Numbered from the stretch's first letter, positions 45,099 to 56,191 are shown. The stretch is 64,000 nt of DNA from Vulcanococcus sp. (GCA_019264575.1 JAHUZV010000003.1:1-64000), one strand, 5' to 3'. Numbers and translations: made by a program. The notes: a model not told the origin generated them from the letters alone.

Positions 45099-46622
45099 TC
45101 AGGGGCGACGCCACATCAGGCCGTCCTCGGCCAGCAGGTTGTCGGCGGCACCGGGCCCCCAGGTGCGGGCTTCGTAGGGGTACACCGGCAGCTGCTGCGG
45201 TGCGTCTTCGATCAGCTCCAGCAGCGGGGTGTAGAGACGCCAAGCCGCTTCCACCTCATCGCTGCGGGTGAACAGGGTGGGATCGCCGAGCATGGCGTCG
45301 GCCAGCAGGCGCACATAGCCCTCATCGGAGGGTTCACCGAAGCTTTCGTCGTAGCTGAAGTGCATGTCCACCGGCCGGCTGCGCATGCCGGAGCCGGGTG
45401 CCTTCACATCGAACACAAACCCGGCGCCTTCATCGGGCTGGATGCGCAGCACCAGCTGGTTGGCCGTGGGGGTGCCACCTGCTGCATCGAACAGCTGCAC
45501 CGGCGCCTTGCGGAAGGTGAGCACCACTTCGGACAGGCGCTTCGGCAGGCGCTTGCCCGTGCGCAGATAGAAGGGCACCCCCTGCCAGCGCCAGTTGTCG
45601 ATGAACAGCTTCATCGCCACATAGGTTTCGGTGGTGCTCTCGGGATTTACCCCCGGCTCCTCCCGGTAGCCCGCCATCGGATTGGCCGGGTTGCCGCCGC
45701 GGCTGTATTGGCCGCGCACGCAGCACTTCCAGGGTTCGTCTTCGTTGGCGAGGCGAGCGGCCTGGAGAACCTTGGCCTTTTCGCTGCGGATCGATTCGGG
45801 ATCGAAGTGCCCCGGGGTTTCCATGGCGGTGAGCGCCAGCATCTGGGTGAGGTGGTTTTGCACCATGTCCCGCAGGGCGCCGCTGGTTTCGTAGTAGCCG
45901 GCTCGCTCCTCCACACCCACGGTTTCCGCCGCCGTGATCTGCACGTTGGCGATGTAGTTGCGGTTCCAGATCGGCTCGAAAATCGCGTTGGCGAAGCGCA
46001 GCACCAGGATGTTCTGGACTGTTTCCTTGCCCAGGTAGTGGTCGATGCGGAAGATCTGCGATTCCTGGCCGCAGCTCTGCACCACCCGGTTAAGTGATTG
46101 GGCGCTGCTGTAGTCGGTGCCGAAGGGCTTCTCGATCACCACGCGGCTGCGGGACGGATCCTTGAGCAGGCCGGCGTTGGCCAGGGCGCGGCAGCCGCTG
46201 CCATAAAAAGCCGGCGACACCGAGAGATAGAAGGTGCGATTGCCGCGGGTGGCCCGCTGCCGATCGAGGGCCTCGAGGCGTGTGCCGAGGCGCACCACGT
46301 CCTCGTCCTGTTGCAGGTCCACCGGTTCGTAGAACAGGCAGGCGGCGAACTGCTGCCAGGCGGTTTGGTGCTGCTTCACCTCATCGGCCATCGCCTCCGC
46401 CATGCGGTTGCGGAAGTCGTCGTCGCTCCAGGGCCGTCTGGCGCAGCCCAGCACCGAAAACTCGGTGGGTAGCCGTCGCTGCCGGAATAGCTCAAACAGC
46501 GCCGGGATCAGCTTGCGGTGGGTGAGGTCGCCGCTGGCTCCAAAGATCACCAGGCACTGCGGAGAGATCACCCGCTCCTGGCGCAGGCCAACGCGCAGGG
46601 GATTGGTCTGGGTGGCGGCCAT
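45099..46622 (-). CDS. zwf: Glucose-6-phosphate 1-dehydrogenase
   Basis: Zwf oxidises glucose-6-phosphate to 6-phosphogluconolactone, giving NADPH. The coenzyme loop VIFGASGDLTHRKLIPALFE and the active-site signature RIDHYLGKETVQNILVLRFAN (catalytic His in the DHYLGKE core) are intact. I use the ATG at 46622 in preference to a TTG two codons upstream. At 507 residues the length is standard. opcA follows 56 bases downstream, and the petH terminator lies just upstream. Confidence 0.97.
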   Translation of the reverse strand: MAATQTNPLRVGLRQERVISPQCLVIFGASGDLTHRKLIPALFELFRQRRLPTEFSVLGCARRPWSDDDFRNRMAEAMADEVKQHQTAWQQFAACLFYEPVDLQQDEDVVRLGTRLEALDRQRATRGNRTFYLSVSPAFYGSGCRALANAGLLKDPSRSRVVIEKPFGTDYSSAQSLNRVVQSCGQESQIFRIDHYLGKETVQNILVLRFANAIFEPIWNRNYIANVQITAAETVGVEERAGYYETSGALRDMVQNHLTQMLALTAMETPGHFDPESIRSEKAKVLQAARLANEDEPWKCCVRGQYSRGGNPANPMAGYREEPGVNPESTTETYVAMKLFIDNWRWQGVPFYLRTGKRLPKRLSEVVLTFRKAPVQLFDAAGGTPTANQLVLRIQPDEGAGFVFDVKAPGSGMRSRPVDMHFSYDESFGEPSDEGYVRLLADAMLGDPTLFTRSDEVEAAWRLYTPLLELIEDAPQQLPVYPYEARTWGPGAADNLLAEDGLMWRRP

Positions 46623-46683
46623 GGGCAACGTGTGCGTGATCCAGGTTTAACGAGGCCAGAGCGTTGCCGCATCGGATGGCAAC

Positions 46684-46708
46684 AAAAAAGCCCGCCTTGC
46701 GGCGGGCT
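46684..46708 (-). terminator. Rho-independent terminator of petH
   Basis: Reading the minus strand, an 8-bp stem AGCCCGCC/GGCGGGCT with a GCAA tetraloop is followed by six T residues. It lies 20 bases beyond the petH stop, separating petH from zwf. Confidence 0.95.
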
Positions 46709-46727
46709 GGTGTTGAAAGCCTGAGGC

Positions 46728-47950
<1,223 letters not shown>

Positions 47951-48014
47951 GGGAATCTGCCTGCATCCGCTCGAAGGCGTTAAGTTGTGACGCCAAAAGT
48001 GTGATCTAGCCGGT

Positions 48015-48596
48015 TTGCTCTCGTCGCAGCTCACGGCTCCCCCCACAGACGCTGATCCGTCGCAGGCTCAGGCCTTCGCTGAGGTCTGTGCGCTCGACAC
48101 CATCCAGCAGGAGATGGAGCGCCTTCCCGGGGGAATGCGCCGACTGGCTGTTCGGCTGCGCTTGGATCTCGATCCCCAGTGGCTCTGGGCGGTACTCACC
48201 GATTACGACAGCCTCAGCCGCTTCATTCCCAACCTGCAGAGCTCACGGCTGCTCTGGCGCCGAGCCAACGTGGTCGGCCTCGAGCAAGAGGGCGCGCAGA
48301 CCTTTATGGGGATGCGCTTCAAGGCCCGGGTGCAGCTCGAGCTCACCGAGCACATTGAGGAGCGGCGCCTTTCCTTTGTGATGGCCAAAGGTGATTTCCG
48401 CCGCTTCGAGGGCACCTGGCAGATCGGTGCTGAAGCGGGCGCCACCACCCTGCTTTACGAACTCACCGTGCAGGGCTGCGTGGGCATGCCCATCGGCTTG
48501 ATCGAACAACGCCTGCGCGAAGACCTGGCCGCCAACCTGCGGGCCGTGCAGCGGGAAGCCCAGCGCCGCGCTGCCACCTTGGAAGCGTCAGCCTGA
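48015..48596 (+). CDS. SRPBCC (polyketide cyclase/dehydrase-like) family protein
   Basis: The 193-residue protein has the START-like SRPBCC fold: VRLRLDLDPQWLWAVLTDYDSLSRFIPNLQSSRLL near the start, a beta-rich middle (RVQLELTEHIEERRLSF, GTWQIGAEAGATTLLYELTV) and a long C-terminal helix LIEQRLREDLAANLRAVQ. Such proteins bind hydrophobic ligands such as quinones or pigments. The start is a TTG at 48015. It is divergent from petH with about 100 bases between them. The ligand is unknown. Confidence 0.87.
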   Translation: MLSSQLTAPPTDADPSQAQAFAEVCALDTIQQEMERLPGGMRRLAVRLRLDLDPQWLWAVLTDYDSLSRFIPNLQSSRLLWRRANVVGLEQEGAQTFMGMRFKARVQLELTEHIEERRLSFVMAKGDFRRFEGTWQIGAEAGATTLLYELTVQGCVGMPIGLIEQRLREDLAANLRAVQREAQRRAATLEASA

Positions 48597-48655
48597 GCCG
48601 ATTGGCTGGAGCCGAAGGAACGCCGCCCGCTCTCCATTGAACTGCGGTTGAAGAC

Positions 48656-48683
48656 AAAAAAACGGCCTCTCGGCCGCTTTTCT
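48656..48683. terminator. Two-way terminator between SRPBCC gene and tRNA-Glu
   Basis: A 5-bp stem CGGCC/GGCCG with a 4-nt loop is flanked by seven A residues on one side and CTTTTCTTT on the other. Reading minus it has a run of seven T and would end the tRNA-Glu transcript. Reading plus it has a weaker T-tract for the SRPBCC gene. Confidence 0.8.
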
Positions 48684-48688
48684 TTGTA

Positions 48689-48761
48689 TACCCCCAAGGG
48701 GATTCGAACCCCTGTCGCCTCCGTGAAAGGGAGGTGTCCTAGGCCTCTAGACGATGGGGGC
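48689..48761 (-). tRNA. trnE: tRNA-Glu (UUC)
   Basis: The 73-nt minus-strand sequence folds as a cloverleaf. The acceptor pairs GCCCCCA with TGGGGGT (one G-U), the anticodon stem CCTCC/GGAGG encloses loop CTTTCAC with anticodon TTC, and the T arm GACAGGGGTTCGAATCCCC is canonical. The CCA end is not encoded. Besides protein synthesis, this charged tRNA is the substrate of the C5 pathway to 5-aminolevulinate for chlorophyll, bilins and corrins. Confidence 0.97.
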
Positions 48762-48869
48762 TAGGACTCGGTGCTGGGATCAACGTTTGGGCGATGCCCT
48801 TGCGCTGCCTGGCTTTTCAGCCGCGCGTCCGATGGGATGAAGTTACGGGTCAGAGGTGCCCTTCGTCAA

Positions 48870-50105
48870 TCAGCTGGCGCTTTGGCCGTCCCACACCGGC
48901 ACCGTGAAGTGGAAGCAGGCACCTTCATCCGGTTCCGACACCACCCAGATCCGGCCGCCGTGCACTTCCGTGATTCGCCGGCACACCGAGAGGCCCACGC
49001 CGAAGCCTGAGGTGTTGGAGGAGGTTTGCGGCAGCCGCACCCGCTCCAGAAAGATGCGCTCCTGCTCATCGCGCGGGATGCCGGGGCCGGAGTCACAGAC
49101 GCTCACCTGCAGCCACTGGCTGGTGCGGTGCAGGATCGTGAGGCTCACCTGGCCGCCATCGGGGGTGAACTTGAAGGCGTTCTCCAGCAGGTTGAGCAGT
49201 ACCTGGCGCATGCGCCGCTGATCGGCGTACACATCCGGCAGATCGGTGGGGATGTCGGTGATCAGCTCCAGGCCCCGGCCCACCCACAGCTTCTCCAGCT
49301 CCAGGATCGCTTCGGCGGCCACCGGGCCCAGGGCCAGGCGCTGGGGGTTGAACAGGGCTTCCCAGCGAGTTGTGCCCACCTCCAGCAGATCCTTGGAGAG
49401 CTGCTCGATGTCGTCCAGGCGCCGGCCGAGCACATCGCGGAAGCGGGTTTGATCGATCTGGCCGAGGTTGAGGCTCTGCAGCGCCAGCTTCGAGGCGGTG
49501 AGGGGCGTGCGCAGCTCGTGGGCCACCATCCGCAGCAGCCGCTCCTGCACCCCCAGCCGCTCGATCAGGGTTTCGTTCTCCTGGCGCAGCACCAGCAGTT
49601 GATCCTCCAGCTGCAGCTCCCGCTGGGTGCGGCTGCCATCGCTTTCGGCGGGCCGCAGGCTGATGCCCAGCCCGCTCACTACCTCCAGCTGCTGCCAGCG
49701 GGGCAGCCAGTTGCGCAGCTGTTGCAGCAACGTGTTGCCGGCGAACACCTGCTTGGGGGTGGGATCGAGCTTGATCAGCGCTGGGGTGGCCACCAGCCGG
49801 TGCAGCTCGAGCAGCTCAGGCCGTTCGGCTGGATCGGCAATCTCCAGGGTCACGTCGAAGCCGAAATCCTGGTTTTCCAGGAACGCCACCAACCCACGCA
49901 GATCGGGAGTGGCGCGGTGGTGCGGTGCGGCCACCAGCAGCAGTTTCAAGTGGCGCCGTTGCGAGCTGTCAGCGTCGAGATGAGATGGCAGGGCAAGGCC
50001 TGCCCCCCTGCGGCCGTCCCCGCGTTGTTGCGGCTGGGACGTGGCGCTGACGGGGAAGCGGCTGGGTTGAGGCTCGTCGGGGGTCTTGTTCCCTGCGGCG
50101 GGCAC
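48870..50105 (-). CDS. sasA: Clock-output histidine kinase SasA
   Basis: SasA is the kinase that reads KaiC phosphorylation and phosphorylates the response regulator RpaA. The N-terminal third after a variable 50-residue leader is a KaiB-like thioredoxin fold ([20 protein letters not shown] to [17 protein letters not shown]). The kinase core has the H box [20 protein letters not shown], the N box [16 protein letters not shown], the G1 box [16 protein letters not shown] and the G2 box [12 protein letters not shown]. The first ATG gives 411 residues; a later start within the variable leader is possible. Confidence 0.95.
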   Translation of the reverse strand: MPAAGNKTPDEPQPSRFPVSATSQPQQRGDGRRGAGLALPSHLDADSSQRRHLKLLLVAAPHHRATPDLRGLVAFLENQDFGFDVTLEIADPAERPELLELHRLVATPALIKLDPTPKQVFAGNTLLQQLRNWLPRWQQLEVVSGLGISLRPAESDGSRTQRELQLEDQLLVLRQENETLIERLGVQERLLRMVAHELRTPLTASKLALQSLNLGQIDQTRFRDVLGRRLDDIEQLSKDLLEVGTTRWEALFNPQRLALGPVAAEAILELEKLWVGRGLELITDIPTDLPDVYADQRRMRQVLLNLLENAFKFTPDGGQVSLTILHRTSQWLQVSVCDSGPGIPRDEQERIFLERVRLPQTSSNTSGFGVGLSVCRRITEVHGGRIWVVSEPDEGACFHFTVPVWDGQSAS

Positions 50106-50210
50106 CTGCGCGCTGAATCTGCAGAAATTGTGGTTTCACCTTATGAGGTTTGGCAGGGCATGCCAGCCCCGCTATGACGACTGTGATGAGACGTTGTCCT
50201 GAGGAATGCC

Positions 50211-50795
50211 GTGGCGCATCCGCGTGAACTCGTGACACGTGTGCATCCGGTGGTGTCGCAGCCGCCGGCCGTTCGCGGTAGTCGCATTCAGTTGGACACC
50301 ACCCTGCGGCGCTGGTTCAACCGCAATCTCGGGTTGTGGCGTTCCCGGCGTCAGTATTTCTTCCCCGAAGACGAGGTGTTGCGCGTCGACATGTTGCTGC
50401 GCGTGCAGACTTTTGAAGATCAGGCGGAATCAGAACCTCGCTATCGATTCACCTGGTGGCCCGAGAAGGAATACGACTTTTTTGAGATCAAACCCCGCTA
50501 CGTGCGCGAAGGGGTGATGGATGCCTCCCTCTGCGGCCATCAGCTGCGCCGCAGCCGCGGCTATCTCTGCGGTTCCCCCACCAAGAGCCAGATCCGCCAG
50601 GCGGATGAGCACGAACTGGTGTTTGAGTCGCACTATCAGGAGTGGGACATCCTCGAGCACATCCGCCTGGTGGATCAGGACCGCTTCCGTGCCCGTTCGA
50701 TCTACTCCTGGCGCGACGGCAATCTGGAGCTGGCGGAGATGCACCACGAGATCCGGCTGGAGCCGCCAGGGCCTCCCCTGCCAGCCGATGCCTGA
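50211..50795 (+). CDS. Hypothetical protein, possibly calycin/CpeS-like
   Basis: The 194-residue soluble protein has a run of beta-strand segments (VLRVDMLLRVQTFEDQ, PRYRFTWWPEKEYDFFEIK, HELVFESHYQEWDILEHIR, RFRARSIYSWRDGNLELAEM) as expected for an eight- to ten-stranded barrel. The opening TLRRWFNRNLGLWRSRRQYFF resembles the W-S-R-R start of CpeS/CpcS chromophore lyases, but no diagnostic lyase residue is recognisable. The start is GTG 50211. The function is unknown; a bilin- or lipid-binding role is speculation. Confidence 0.72.
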   Translation: MAHPRELVTRVHPVVSQPPAVRGSRIQLDTTLRRWFNRNLGLWRSRRQYFFPEDEVLRVDMLLRVQTFEDQAESEPRYRFTWWPEKEYDFFEIKPRYVREGVMDASLCGHQLRRSRGYLCGSPTKSQIRQADEHELVFESHYQEWDILEHIRLVDQDRFRARSIYSWRDGNLELAEMHHEIRLEPPGPPLPADA

Positions 50796-50845
50796 TGGCG
50801 ATCGGCGGTTTCTGCAGCAGGATTAGGCCACATTGCTCATCCCGC

Positions 50846-51253
50846 GTGCGCTCCTCCGCTAGTCGCCTCGCCCTCTTCCTGCTCCCGCTGGTTCTCACCC
50901 TGGCCCCTGTGGCAGCAGTGGCCGCCCCGGCATCGGAGGCCGATATGAGCCTCTACACCCGCATCGGTGCCTTGAATGTGTGCATCGCCCGGGCGGCCGG
51001 CATCGAGTTCGATAAGGCTGTGGCCGTGGCGGGCGAAACCATCGCTCAGGTGATCCAGGGTCAGCATGAGGGCGCCATTGCCCAGGTGGGCCCCAAGCCC
51101 CTCAGCATCGATGAGCTGCGCAAGGGTGCGATCAACTCCGCCGTATTGGGTGCGGTGGAGGTGTGCCCCGATGAGGTGCCCGCCGATGTGCGCAAGAAGG
51201 TGGAGGAGGTGCTGAAGAGCCGCAGCGCGGCTCCCGCTCCCGCCAAGAAGTAG
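50846..51253 (+). CDS. Secreted small helical protein
   Basis: The 135-residue product has a signal peptide (residues 1-27, SRLALFLLPLVLTLAPVAAVAAPA) and a mature helical domain with two cysteines (ALNVCIARAAGIEF and GAVEVCPDEVPADV) that could form a disulfide. A Lys/Pro/Ala tail follows. The start is GTG at 50846; the longer frame overlaps the previous gene. The layout is familiar from picocyanobacterial genomes, but I know no function. Confidence 0.72.
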   Translation: MRSSASRLALFLLPLVLTLAPVAAVAAPASEADMSLYTRIGALNVCIARAAGIEFDKAVAVAGETIAQVIQGQHEGAIAQVGPKPLSIDELRKGAINSAVLGAVEVCPDEVPADVRKKVEEVLKSRSAAPAPAKK

Positions 51254-51275
51254 TTCTGAGCTCAACGCTGCCCCC

Positions 51276-53975
51276 ATGGCCACTGTTCGCCTCGCCGACT
51301 ACCGGCCAGCCCCCTGCCTGATCGCCCACACCAGCCTGCGTTTTGAGCTGTGGGCCGATCAGGCCCTGGTGGAGGCCGAGTTCCAGCTCGAGCCCAATCC
51401 CGCCGCGGAGCCCGGACCCCTGGAGTTGCAGGGCGTGGAGCTGGAGCTGCTTGAGCTGGCACTGAATGGCGCTCCACTGGCGGCAGATGCCTACACGCTG
51501 GAGCCCACACGCCTGGTGCTGCATCAGCCCCCGGCCGAGCCGTTCCGCTTGCGCAGCCGCGTGCGCATTCACCCGGAGCGCAACACCAGCCTGGAGGGGC
51601 TTTATGTGAGCGGTGGGATGTTCACCACCCAGTGCGAGGCGGTGGGTTTCCGGCGCATCACCTTCCATCCCGACCGCCCAGATCTGCTCAGCCGTTTCCG
51701 GGTGCGCATCGAGGCGGATCAGGCCAGCTGCCCGGTGCTGCTCTCCAACGGCAACTGCCTCGAAACCGGCGCATTGCCGGATGGGCGCCATTACGCGGTG
51801 TGGGACGACCCCTTCCCCAAGCCCTCCTATCTGTTCGCCTTGGTGGCGGGTCAGCTGGAGGAGGTGCGCGATCAGTTCACCACCCGCAGCGGCCGCACGG
51901 TGCAGCTGCGCCTGCATGTGGAGCCTGGTGATGCGCCCTTCACCGCCCATGCAATGGAATCACTCAAGCGCTCGATGCTCTGGGATGAGCAGCGCTACGG
52001 GCTCGAATACGACCTCGATGAATTCAACATCGTGGCGGTGCGCCATTTCAACATGGGCGCGATGGAGAATAAGAGTCTCAATATCTTCAACTCCAAGCTG
52101 GTGCTCGCCGATGCGGCCACCGCCACCGATGCGGAGCTCGAGCGCATCGAAAGTGTGATCGGCCATGAGTATTTCCACAACTGGACCGGTAACCGCATCA
52201 CCTGCCGCGACTGGTTTCAGCTCTCGCTGAAAGAAGGGCTCACAGTGTTCCGTGATGCCAGCTTCACTTCGGATCTGCATTCCGCCGCGGTGAAACGCAT
52301 CGAGGATGTTTCTCTGCTGCGCAACACGCAGTTCCGCGAAGATGCCGGGCCAACGGCGCATCCGATTCAGCCTGATCACTACCAGGCGATCGATAACTTC
52401 TACACCACCACGATTTACGAAAAGGGATCCGAGGTGATCCGTGTGCTCCACACCCTGCTGGGTGAGGAGACGTTCATGCGCGGCATGGCTCTGTATGTGA
52501 GCCGTCATGACGGTACCGCCGCCACCTGCAACGATTTCGTGCAGGCCATGCAGGATGCCGCCGAGCAGGCCTGGGCGCAGGGCGCCGCGCTGCCTCGCTT
52601 TGATTTCGCACAGTTCTGCCATTGGTACAGCCAGGCCGGAACGCCGTTGCTGCAGATCGAGCGCCATTGGGATGGCGAGCAGGGCACCCTGCAACTGCAG
52701 GTGCGCCAGAGCACCCCTCCCACTCCCGGGCAGCCCGAGAAGCAGCCCTTGGTGATCCCTCTGGTGCTGGGCTTGGTGGGCCAGGCCGGCGAACCGTTGC
52801 CGGTGCGTTTGCAAGGGGAAAGTGTTGCTGAGGCTCGCTCGGCAGCACTGGCCCATGCCTGGGGCGATGGAAGCCGACTGCTGGTGATCGATCAGCCCGA
52901 GCAGAAGATCTGCCTGGAGGGCCTGGAGCCCCATAGCCATCCACCGGCGCTGTCGCTGCTGCGGGGCTTCTCGGCACCGGTGAAGCTGACGCTGCAGCGC
53001 GGCACCAACGAACTGCTGCACCTGCTCGCCTCCGACAGCGATCCCTTCGCCCGCTGGGATGCCGGCCAGGTGTTGCTGCGCCAGGCGGTGCTCGAGCGCG
53101 CGGCCGGCTCGCCTAACGATGAGCTGGAAGAAGGCCTGGTGGCGGCCTTCGATCGCATCCTGGCGGAGGTGGGCCTCTGCGATTCCAACCGCAGCATGCT
53201 GCTGGCGCTGCCCGGCCTACCGGAACTGGAGGATGCGGCCGTGGCCGCAGCCGGCTTCTCGGATCCGCCGGCGCTGTTTCAGGCCCTGCTCGATCTGCAG
53301 CAGCGTTTCGGCAGCGAGCTGGCCGAGCCGCTGGAGCACACCCTCGAGCGCTGCCGGCCCCAATGGCTGCTGGCCTGGCCCGATGGTGTGGGCGACCGCG
53401 ACCTCACAGCCACGGCCTGGAGCTGGCGGGTGGCCGCAGGCGATGTGGGCGTTCGCGCCGAAGCGGCAGCGGCTGTGGGCGGCCCTTCGATGACCCTGGC
53501 CCGGGCGGGGCTGCGGGCTCTGCAGTGCCACGACACCCCCGAGCGCACCGCGGCCATGGCGGCGTTCCATGAGCGCTGGCAGGACAAGCCGGTGATCCTG
53601 GATGCCTGGTTTGCGCTGGAGGCCTCAGCCCCGTTCGGCGATGGCGTGGCCCGGGTGCAGGCGCTGCTCGAGCACCCGCGCTTCGATCCAGCCGCTCCCA
53701 ACTCGATCCGCGCTGTGCTGGGCGGCTTTGCCGGCAACGTGGCCCAATTCCACAGCGCCGATGGCCGCGGCTATCGGTTCATGGCTGAGCAGATTGGCCA
53801 GCTCGATCAACGCAACCCGATCACGGCTTCGCGCATGGCCAAGCTGTTCAGCCGCTGGCAGAGCTATGGCCCAGAGCGCAGTGCCCGCATGCGTGAAGCG
53901 CTCGAGCAGTTGGCTGCAGCATCGCTCTCCACCAACACCCGCGAGGTGGTGGGCCAGTGCCTCGGGCAGGCCTAA
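51276..53975 (+). CDS. pepN: Aminopeptidase N (M1 family)
   Basis: This zinc exopeptidase of 899 residues releases N-terminal amino acids from peptides. The substrate motif GAMENKSLNIFNSK and the zinc site VIGHEYFHNWTGNRITCRDW (HExxH plus the downstream Glu in LKEG) are intact, with the catalytic Tyr region YEKGSEVIRVLHTLLGEE following. The C-terminal half is the helical DUF3458-type domain. The length equals that of bacterial PepN. The stop overlaps the convergent gene by four bases. Confidence 0.97.
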   Translation: MATVRLADYRPAPCLIAHTSLRFELWADQALVEAEFQLEPNPAAEPGPLELQGVELELLELALNGAPLAADAYTLEPTRLVLHQPPAEPFRLRSRVRIHPERNTSLEGLYVSGGMFTTQCEAVGFRRITFHPDRPDLLSRFRVRIEADQASCPVLLSNGNCLETGALPDGRHYAVWDDPFPKPSYLFALVAGQLEEVRDQFTTRSGRTVQLRLHVEPGDAPFTAHAMESLKRSMLWDEQRYGLEYDLDEFNIVAVRHFNMGAMENKSLNIFNSKLVLADAATATDAELERIESVIGHEYFHNWTGNRITCRDWFQLSLKEGLTVFRDASFTSDLHSAAVKRIEDVSLLRNTQFREDAGPTAHPIQPDHYQAIDNFYTTTIYEKGSEVIRVLHTLLGEETFMRGMALYVSRHDGTAATCNDFVQAMQDAAEQAWAQGAALPRFDFAQFCHWYSQAGTPLLQIERHWDGEQGTLQLQVRQSTPPTPGQPEKQPLVIPLVLGLVGQAGEPLPVRLQGESVAEARSAALAHAWGDGSRLLVIDQPEQKICLEGLEPHSHPPALSLLRGFSAPVKLTLQRGTNELLHLLASDSDPFARWDAGQVLLRQAVLERAAGSPNDELEEGLVAAFDRILAEVGLCDSNRSMLLALPGLPELEDAAVAAAGFSDPPALFQALLDLQQRFGSELAEPLEHTLERCRPQWLLAWPDGVGDRDLTATAWSWRVAAGDVGVRAEAAAAVGGPSMTLARAGLRALQCHDTPERTAAMAAFHERWQDKPVILDAWFALEASAPFGDGVARVQALLEHPRFDPAAPNSIRAVLGGFAGNVAQFHSADGRGYRFMAEQIGQLDQRNPITASRMAKLFSRWQSYGPERSARMREALEQLAAASLSTNTREVVGQCLGQA

Positions 53976-55129
53976 CGGCGGCTGCCCAGCGGTGAGGCGG
54001 GTGCGCTGAACAGGCTCTGGTGCAGACGCCCTAGGCCCTGTTTGCGGGCCTCACCGCCTTCGGGGCCGGCGTATTGGCCCCAAAGCCCTTCCCAATAGAA
54101 ATAGATCACGCCGTGGCCGCGTTCGGCGGCCAGCCGCACCTTCTCGCTCAAGGTGGGCAGCGCTGTGGTGCGGCCGCCGAAGCCGGAGAGGATGCCGATC
54201 TCCACGGGGATGCCCCAGCTGCTCGCTTTCACCAGGGCCGGTTGCTGCAGATCGCGTTCGTACCCCTTCACGGAGTAGGCGTAGTTCTGCACCACCAGCT
54301 CGTCGATCAGGCCTCCAAGGGCCCAGAGTTCCCAATCCTGCAGCCAGTGGTTGTAAGCAAAGCGAAACGGCCCGGGTGAAAGGCTCACGTAGGGGCTGCC
54401 CTGCCCGCTGCGCTTGAGCGTGGCCCGCAGCTCCCGCAGCAGGCTGCTCAGCTGCTTTCGCCGCCACACCATCCAGGTGCGGTCGGTGTGGTTGTCGGGC
54501 GGCTGAACGCCGTTCTCCCGGGCATAGAGGGCGCGGGTATAGGGGTCGTAGCCCAGCTCTACGGGCCAGGCGAAGTGGTCATCGAGCTGGATGCCATCCA
54601 CCTTGCAGCGCTGCACGATCTCGCCGATCAGGCCGAGGAAGCGCTCGCGCACCCCGGGGTGGGCTGGGTTGAGCCACACCATCTGTTTGCCGTGCATGGT
54701 GACGGCGCTGGTGCCATCGCGTTTCTGCAGCACCCACTCCGGGTTCTGGCGCACCACCTCCGCTTCGGCTGGCTCCATCAGGCCGTACTCAAACCAGGGA
54801 ATCACCCGCAGGCCGCGGCGGTGGGCAGCACTCGTCATCAGGCAGATGGGATCGTGGCGCGCGCCTGATTGCACCAGCGCCGGCTCGATCGGGGCCCAGC
54901 GGCTGCGGTGAAACGTGGTGCCGCGGCTCCACACGTTGGGATAGAGCGTGTTGAAGCCGGCCTCTGCCAGTTCCCCCACGGCCCGCTCAATCCGCTGGGG
55001 CTGGTAGTAGAGCGGGCTGGGGCTGTTGGTCAGCCACACCCCCACCCGGCGTGAATCGGCCCAGGCCCCTGCCGGCAACAGGCTGAGCAGTGCGGCGGCA
55101 ATCCAGTGCCTGATGTGGCCGCGGCTCAA
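53972..55129 (-). CDS. Glycosyl-hydrolase-like 10 (GHL10) family secreted protein
   Basis: The 385-residue protein has an N-terminal signal peptide (HWIAAALLSLLPAGAWADS) and a TIM-barrel domain of the YngK/GHL10 type: RRVGVWLTNSPSPLYYQPQ, FNTLYPNVWSRGTTFHRS, RCKVDGIQLDDHFAWP and VVQNYAYSVKGY. Acidic residues in the QLDDHF block are the likely active site. Substrates are thought to be cell-wall or surface glycans. It begins with a four-base overlap of the prs stop, so it is co-transcribed with prs. Confidence 0.87.
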   Translation of the reverse strand: MSRGHIRHWIAAALLSLLPAGAWADSRRVGVWLTNSPSPLYYQPQRIERAVGELAEAGFNTLYPNVWSRGTTFHRSRWAPIEPALVQSGARHDPICLMTSAAHRRGLRVIPWFEYGLMEPAEAEVVRQNPEWVLQKRDGTSAVTMHGKQMVWLNPAHPGVRERFLGLIGEIVQRCKVDGIQLDDHFAWPVELGYDPYTRALYARENGVQPPDNHTDRTWMVWRRKQLSSLLRELRATLKRSGQGSPYVSLSPGPFRFAYNHWLQDWELWALGGLIDELVVQNYAYSVKGYERDLQQPALVKASSWGIPVEIGILSGFGGRTTALPTLSEKVRLAAERGHGVIYFYWEGLWGQYAGPEGGEARKQGLGRLHQSLFSAPASPLGSRR

Positions 55130-56121
55130 CGGAACATCGAGCTCACGGAGCTTTCGTCGTGGATGCGCCAGATGGCTTCGCCCAGCATGTTGGCCACCGA
55201 GAGCACCTGCAGCTGAGGGAAGCGGCGATCGTCGGAGAGGGGGATCGAGTTGGTCACGATCACTTCTTCAAACAGGCCTGGCGCTGAGAGCCGCTCGATC
55301 GCAGGCCCCGAGAACACGGGGTGGGTGGCGCAGGCCAGCACGCGGGTGGCGCCGTTCTGGCGCAGCAGGCGGGCACCGGCGCAGATGGTGCCGCCGGTGT
55401 CGATCATGTCGTCGATCAGGATCGCCGTCTTACCTGCCACATCGCCGATCACGGTGAGGCTTTCCGCCACGTTGTGCCCCGAGCGGCGTTTGTCGATGAT
55501 CGCCAGGGGGGCGTCTTTCATCTGCTTGGCGAAAGCTCGGGCCCGGGCCACGCCGCCCACATCGGGTGAGACCACCACCACATCACCAAAGTCTCGGCCG
55601 GCCAAGTAATCCACCAGCACCGGTGAGCCGTAGATGTGATCGCAGGGGATATCGAAATAGCCCTGGATCTGGGCGGAGTGCAGGTCCATCGCCAGCACCC
55701 GATCCACGCCCGACACGGTGAGCAGGTTGGCCACCAACTTGGCGGTGATCGATTCACGCCCGGCGGTTTTGCGATCGGCGCGGGCGTAGCCGTAGTAAGG
55801 GATTACAGCGGTGATCTGCCGGGCGGAGGCCCGCTTGCAGGCGTCCACCATCACCAGCAGCTCCATCAGGTGATCGTTCACCGGAGCGCAGGTGGGCTGG
55901 ATCAGGAACACGTCGCAGCCGCGGATCGATTCCTGGATCTGGATATACAGCTCACCGTCGGCGAAGCGCTTGATCACGCGCGGGCCATCGGGCACGCCCA
56001 GATAGGCGCCGATTTCCCGGGCCAGGGCCTGATTGGCGGTGCCGCTGAACAAGCGCAGCCGCCGGGTGTCGTGGCCCACGTGCGCCTGATCGACCCGTTC
56101 TGCGGTCAGGAAACTGGTCAC
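55126..56121 (-). CDS. prs: Ribose-phosphate pyrophosphokinase
   Basis: Prs makes PRPP from ribose-5-phosphate and ATP for purine, pyrimidine, histidine and NAD synthesis. The 331-residue protein shows LRLFSGTANQALAREIGAYL, FADGELYIQIQESIRGCDVF, the catalytic VIPYYGYARADRKTAGRES loop, VVVSPDVGGVARARAFAKQ and the PRPP-binding TAILIDDMIDTGGTICAGA. I place the start at GTG 56121 because homologues begin MTSF-RLRLFSG; the open frame continues upstream without matching sequence. Confidence 0.96.
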   Translation of the reverse strand: MTSFLTAERVDQAHVGHDTRRLRLFSGTANQALAREIGAYLGVPDGPRVIKRFADGELYIQIQESIRGCDVFLIQPTCAPVNDHLMELLVMVDACKRASARQITAVIPYYGYARADRKTAGRESITAKLVANLLTVSGVDRVLAMDLHSAQIQGYFDIPCDHIYGSPVLVDYLAGRDFGDVVVVSPDVGGVARARAFAKQMKDAPLAIIDKRRSGHNVAESLTVIGDVAGKTAILIDDMIDTGGTICAGARLLRQNGATRVLACATHPVFSGPAIERLSAPGLFEEVIVTNSIPLSDDRRFPQLQVLSVANMLGEAIWRIHDESSVSSMFR

Positions 56122-56191
56122 GGCGGCCGCTGGCGCGAACGGTGGAACCCCGATCGTAGAAGCCACCCGGATCCCTGGCCGCGCCCGATTG

